Shown here: positions 61,822 through 64,000 of the stretch, piece by piece
Position numbering within the stretch: position 1 is the first letter of the stretch
Layout of the letters: each line of letters starts with the position of its first letter
Source: Pseudomonadota bacterium
GTDB lineage: Bacteria; Pseudomonadota; Gammaproteobacteria; Steroidobacterales; Steroidobacteraceae
Assembly: GCA_025356075.1 (NCBI GenBank)
Contig: JANXUT010000058.1
Span: forward strand, 1 to 64,000
DNA: 64,000 bases
Direction of reading: 5' to 3'
The notes under the pieces: generated by a model
Databases searched by the model: none
Seen by the model: the letters and a program-made list of their open reading frames with translations, nothing else
Told to the model about the DNA's origin: nothing
Made by a program: the position numbers and the translations under genes

Positions 61822-63666
61822 ATGAGCGCGAACCCCTCCTGGCCCGGCATGCAGCTACCCGATGCGGATCGCACCGCGCGGCTCGACGCGCTCGTCGCCG
61901 ACCTCGATTCGTCGGGGCTCCTGTGGCTCTCGGGCTACACCGCCGGCCTCGCCGCGGAGCGCGCCCGGGCCGAGGGCCGGGGCCTCGCCCTACTGTCGAC
62001 GGGCCATGCACTCACCGCGCCGGCGGCAAGGCCCGAGCCCGCCGCGAGCGTCACGGTCCTCTACGGCTCGCAGACCGGCAACGGCCGGCGCGTCGCCGAG
62101 CGCCTCGGCCGCAGCCTCGAGGCGGCGGGCCTTCGCGCCACGGTCGTCAACACCGCCGACTACTCGCCCAAGCAACTCGCGCGCGAGCAGTTCGTCTACC
62201 TGGTCGCGAGCACGCACGGCGACGGCGATCCGCCGGATGACGCCCGTGCGCTGTTCGAGTTCATCACCGGGCGGCGCGCGCCAAGGCTCGAATCCCTCGC
62301 CTTCGCAGTGCTCGCGCTCGGCGACTCCAGCTACCCGCAGTTCTGCCACGTCGGCCGCGTGCTCGATGAGCGCCTGGCCGAGCTCGGCGCGAGGCGCCTG
62401 TTTGCGCGCATCGACAGCGACGTGGACCTCGAGGCAAAGGCCGCCGCATTCATCGAGCAGGGCGTCGCAACCGCCCGCACCGAGATCGGCGCGGAAACGC
62501 CGCGCCTGACGCTCGTCACGCCGCTTAGGCCCGCACCCGCGGCGCCGCCGCTCGCGACCCGCGAGGCGCCGCTCGAGGTCGAGCTCCTCTCCAACCAGAG
62601 CATCACGGCACGCGGCGCCGACCGCGACGTGCGCCACGTCGAGCTCGCGATCCCGTCCGAGCGCTTCGAGTACGAGCCCGGTGACGCGATCGGCCTCCTC
62701 CTCGACAACCCGACGGGCTCGGTCGAGCGCATCCTCGAGCTCACCGGACTCGACCCGCAGTCGAGCGTCGCGATCGATGGCGTGAGCCACCCGCTGCGCA
62801 GCTGGCTGACGAGCCGGCGCGAGATCGCCCGGCTCGCCCGGCCGCTCGTCGAGCGCCTCGCCGAGAAGAGCGCGAGCACGACGCTTGCCGGCTGGCTTGC
62901 GCCGGAGCATTCGGGCGAGCTCAGGGCCGCGTTCAAGGAATTGCAGGTCGCCGATCTCCTCAAGCGCTTCCCGGCCGAGTGGGACGCCGAGACGCTCGTC
63001 CGCTCGCTGCATCCGCTCAGCCCGCGCCTCTATTCCGCCGCCTCGAGCCGGCGCGAGGTCGGCGAGGAGGTGCACCTGACGGTCGCCGTCATCGACTACA
63101 CGCACGCCGGCGAGCGTCGCGTCGGCCCCGCCTCCTGGCAAGTTGGCGTCGCGGCGCCCGGCAGCCGCTTCAAGGCCTACATCGAGCCGAACACCCGGTT
63201 CCGGGTCCCTGCCGAGGGCACGCGCGACGTGATCATGATCGGCCCCGGCACGGGCGTGGCGCCCTTTCGCGGCTTCCTGCAGCAGCGCAGCGCCGATGGC
63301 GCGCGCGGCCGCAACTGGCTCATCTTCGGTGGCCGCCACCGCGAGCGCGACTTCCTCTACCAGACCGAGTGGCTCGAGGCGCTCAAGCGCCGCCAGCTCG
63401 CGCGGCTCGACGTCGCCTTCTCGCGCGACGAGGCCACCAAGGTCTACGTGCAGCAGCGCATCCGCGAGCAGGGCAAAGAGCTCTTCGCCTGGCTCGAGGG
63501 CGGCGCGTCGGTGTACGTGTGCGGCGACGCCGAGCGGATGGCGCCCGACGTGCACGCGGCACTCATCGAGGTCATCGCGAGGCACGGCGGCCGCTCCCTC
63601 GAGGATGCCACCGACTACCTCAACGACCTCGCGCAGGGGAAGCGATACGCTCGCGACGTCTACTGA
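61822..63666 (+). CDS. cysJ: Sulfite reductase flavoprotein alpha component CysJ
   Basis: A 614-residue diflavin reductase passing electrons from NADPH through FAD and FMN to the sulfite reductase haemoprotein. The FMN (flavodoxin) domain spans about 77-215 (VTVLYGSQTGNGRRVAERL, STHGDGDPPDD). The FAD domain has RLYSAASS near residue 400, and the NADPH domain GPGTGVAPFRGFLQQR near 475; it ends RYARDVY, as in CysJ. Size matches E. coli (599). The ATG at 61822 has a weak upstream site. cysI begins six bases after its stop. Confidence 0.95.
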   Translation: MSANPSWPGMQLPDADRTARLDALVADLDSSGLLWLSGYTAGLAAERARAEGRGLALLSTGHALTAPAARPEPAASVTVLYGSQTGNGRRVAERLGRSLEAAGLRATVVNTADYSPKQLAREQFVYLVASTHGDGDPPDDARALFEFITGRRAPRLESLAFAVLALGDSSYPQFCHVGRVLDERLAELGARRLFARIDSDVDLEAKAAAFIEQGVATARTEIGAETPRLTLVTPLRPAPAAPPLATREAPLEVELLSNQSITARGADRDVRHVELAIPSERFEYEPGDAIGLLLDNPTGSVERILELTGLDPQSSVAIDGVSHPLRSWLTSRREIARLARPLVERLAEKSASTTLAGWLAPEHSGELRAAFKELQVADLLKRFPAEWDAETLVRSLHPLSPRLYSAASSRREVGEEVHLTVAVIDYTHAGERRVGPASWQVGVAAPGSRFKAYIEPNTRFRVPAEGTRDVIMIGPGTGVAPFRGFLQQRSADGARGRNWLIFGGRHRERDFLYQTEWLEALKRRQLARLDVAFSRDEATKVYVQQRIREQGKELFAWLEGGASVYVCGDAERMAPDVHAALIEVIARHGGRSLEDATDYLNDLAQGKRYARDVY

Positions 63667-63672
63667 GCGACG

Positions 63673-64000
63673 ATGACTGACCTGGCACCGATCGAGAAAA
63701 TCAAGGCGGACAGCCGCGGCCTGCGTGGCACGCTCACCGAGAGCATCGCGGACCCGACGAGCGGCGGACTCGCCGAGGACGACACCCAGCTCCTCAGGCT
63801 GCACGGCAGCTACCAGCAGGACGACCGCGACATCCGGGACCAGCGGCGCGCGCAGAAGCTCGAGCCGCTGTGGCGGTTCATGGTCCGCTTACGCTTGCCG
63901 GGCGGCGTGTGCACGCCGGCCCAGTGGCTTGCGATCGATGAGATCGCGCGCTCGCACGCCAACGGCTCGCTCAGGCTCACGACCCGCCAGACGTTCCAGT
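63673..64000 (+). CDS. cysI: Sulfite reductase haemoprotein CysI (5' part, cut by window end)
   Basis: The first 109 codons of the beta component that reduces sulfite to sulfide with sirohaem and a [4Fe-4S] cluster. The visible part matches the CysI N-terminus: [39 protein letters not shown] and [15 protein letters not shown], ending in [10 protein letters not shown]. The ferredoxin-like half and cluster ligands lie beyond the window. It forms the assimilatory enzyme with CysJ, immediately upstream. Confidence 0.93.
   Translation, partial: MTDLAPIEKIKADSRGLRGTLTESIADPTSGGLAEDDTQLLRLHGSYQQDDRDIRDQRRAQKLEPLWRFMVRLRLPGGVCTPAQWLAIDEIARSHANGSLRLTTRQTFQ

Overview
The window is about 64 kb of very GC-rich, densely coding chromosomal DNA. 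The gene content points to a gammaproteobacterium: an intact Arn lipid A modification pathway, proBA, cbpA, slyD, cysJI, a DUF485/actP/acs acetate module and a full molybdenum cofactor operon. A lineage near Nevskiales, Steroidobacteraceae or Xanthomonadales is plausible but is inference. I see no tRNA, rRNA, CRISPR array, insertion sequence, phage gene or plasmid replication gene. It reads as a core chromosomal segment with an oxidative, envelope and molybdenum flavour.

Layout. 0-6 kb: a PhzF-like enzyme, a Rieske ferredoxin, a dicarboxylate/amino acid symporter, then a ModF-like double ATPase coupled to a SulP anion transporter, all three of the latter on the minus strand. 6-11.5 kb: a compact plus-strand operon for a small secreted protein, MoeA, MoaA, MoaC, MobA, MoaD and a three-domain MoaE-MoeB-rhodanese fusion. 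11.5-17.3 kb: proBA (minus), an acidic-tailed small protein, an orphan FixJ-like regulator, an MbfA-type ferritin/VIT iron transporter and cbpA behind a sigma-32-like promoter. 17.6-24.4 kb: arnT-B-C-A(formyltransferase)-A(decarboxylase)-D, with ArnA split into two genes.

24.4-36.4 kb: a winged-helix regulator diverging from htpX, which has a sigma-32-like promoter; then photolyase and a lipid-modification cluster (chalcone-isomerase-like protein, FAD oxidoreductase, DUF1365, cyclopropane-fatty-acid synthase, D-2-hydroxyacid dehydrogenase), a GNAT acetyltransferase and a 994-residue DUF748/AsmA-like protein. 36.4-45 kb: TesB, a thioredoxin-reductase-like ferredoxin-NADP reductase, XdhC, a MATE exporter, a TonB-dependent receptor and a secreted serine hydrolase. 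45-49.5 kb: a tightly packed minus-strand operon of a lipoprotein HtrA protease, two tandem SUMF1-fold proteins lacking the catalytic cysteine pair, and a ChaA-type cation/proton antiporter. 49.6-54 kb: DUF485-actP diverging from acs.

54-64 kb: slyD, alanine dehydrogenase with a divergent Lrp regulator, a NarL-type response regulator, alanine racemase, a small uncharacterised protein with modB and modC but no modA, a glycine-rich RRM protein with a clear terminator and a long leader, then cysJ and the start of cysI, cut by the window end.

Themes. Molybdenum genes recur at four places (ModF/SulP, the Moco operon, XdhC, ModBC) although no molybdoenzyme is encoded here. Envelope maintenance is the second theme (Arn, HtpX, HtrA/SUMF1, AsmA-like, Cfa). 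The best candidates for something undescribed are the MoaE-MoeB-rhodanese fusion with its Cys/His-rich linker and the HtrA/SUMF1/SUMF1/ChaA operon. All assignments come from reading the sequence; no database search was run.
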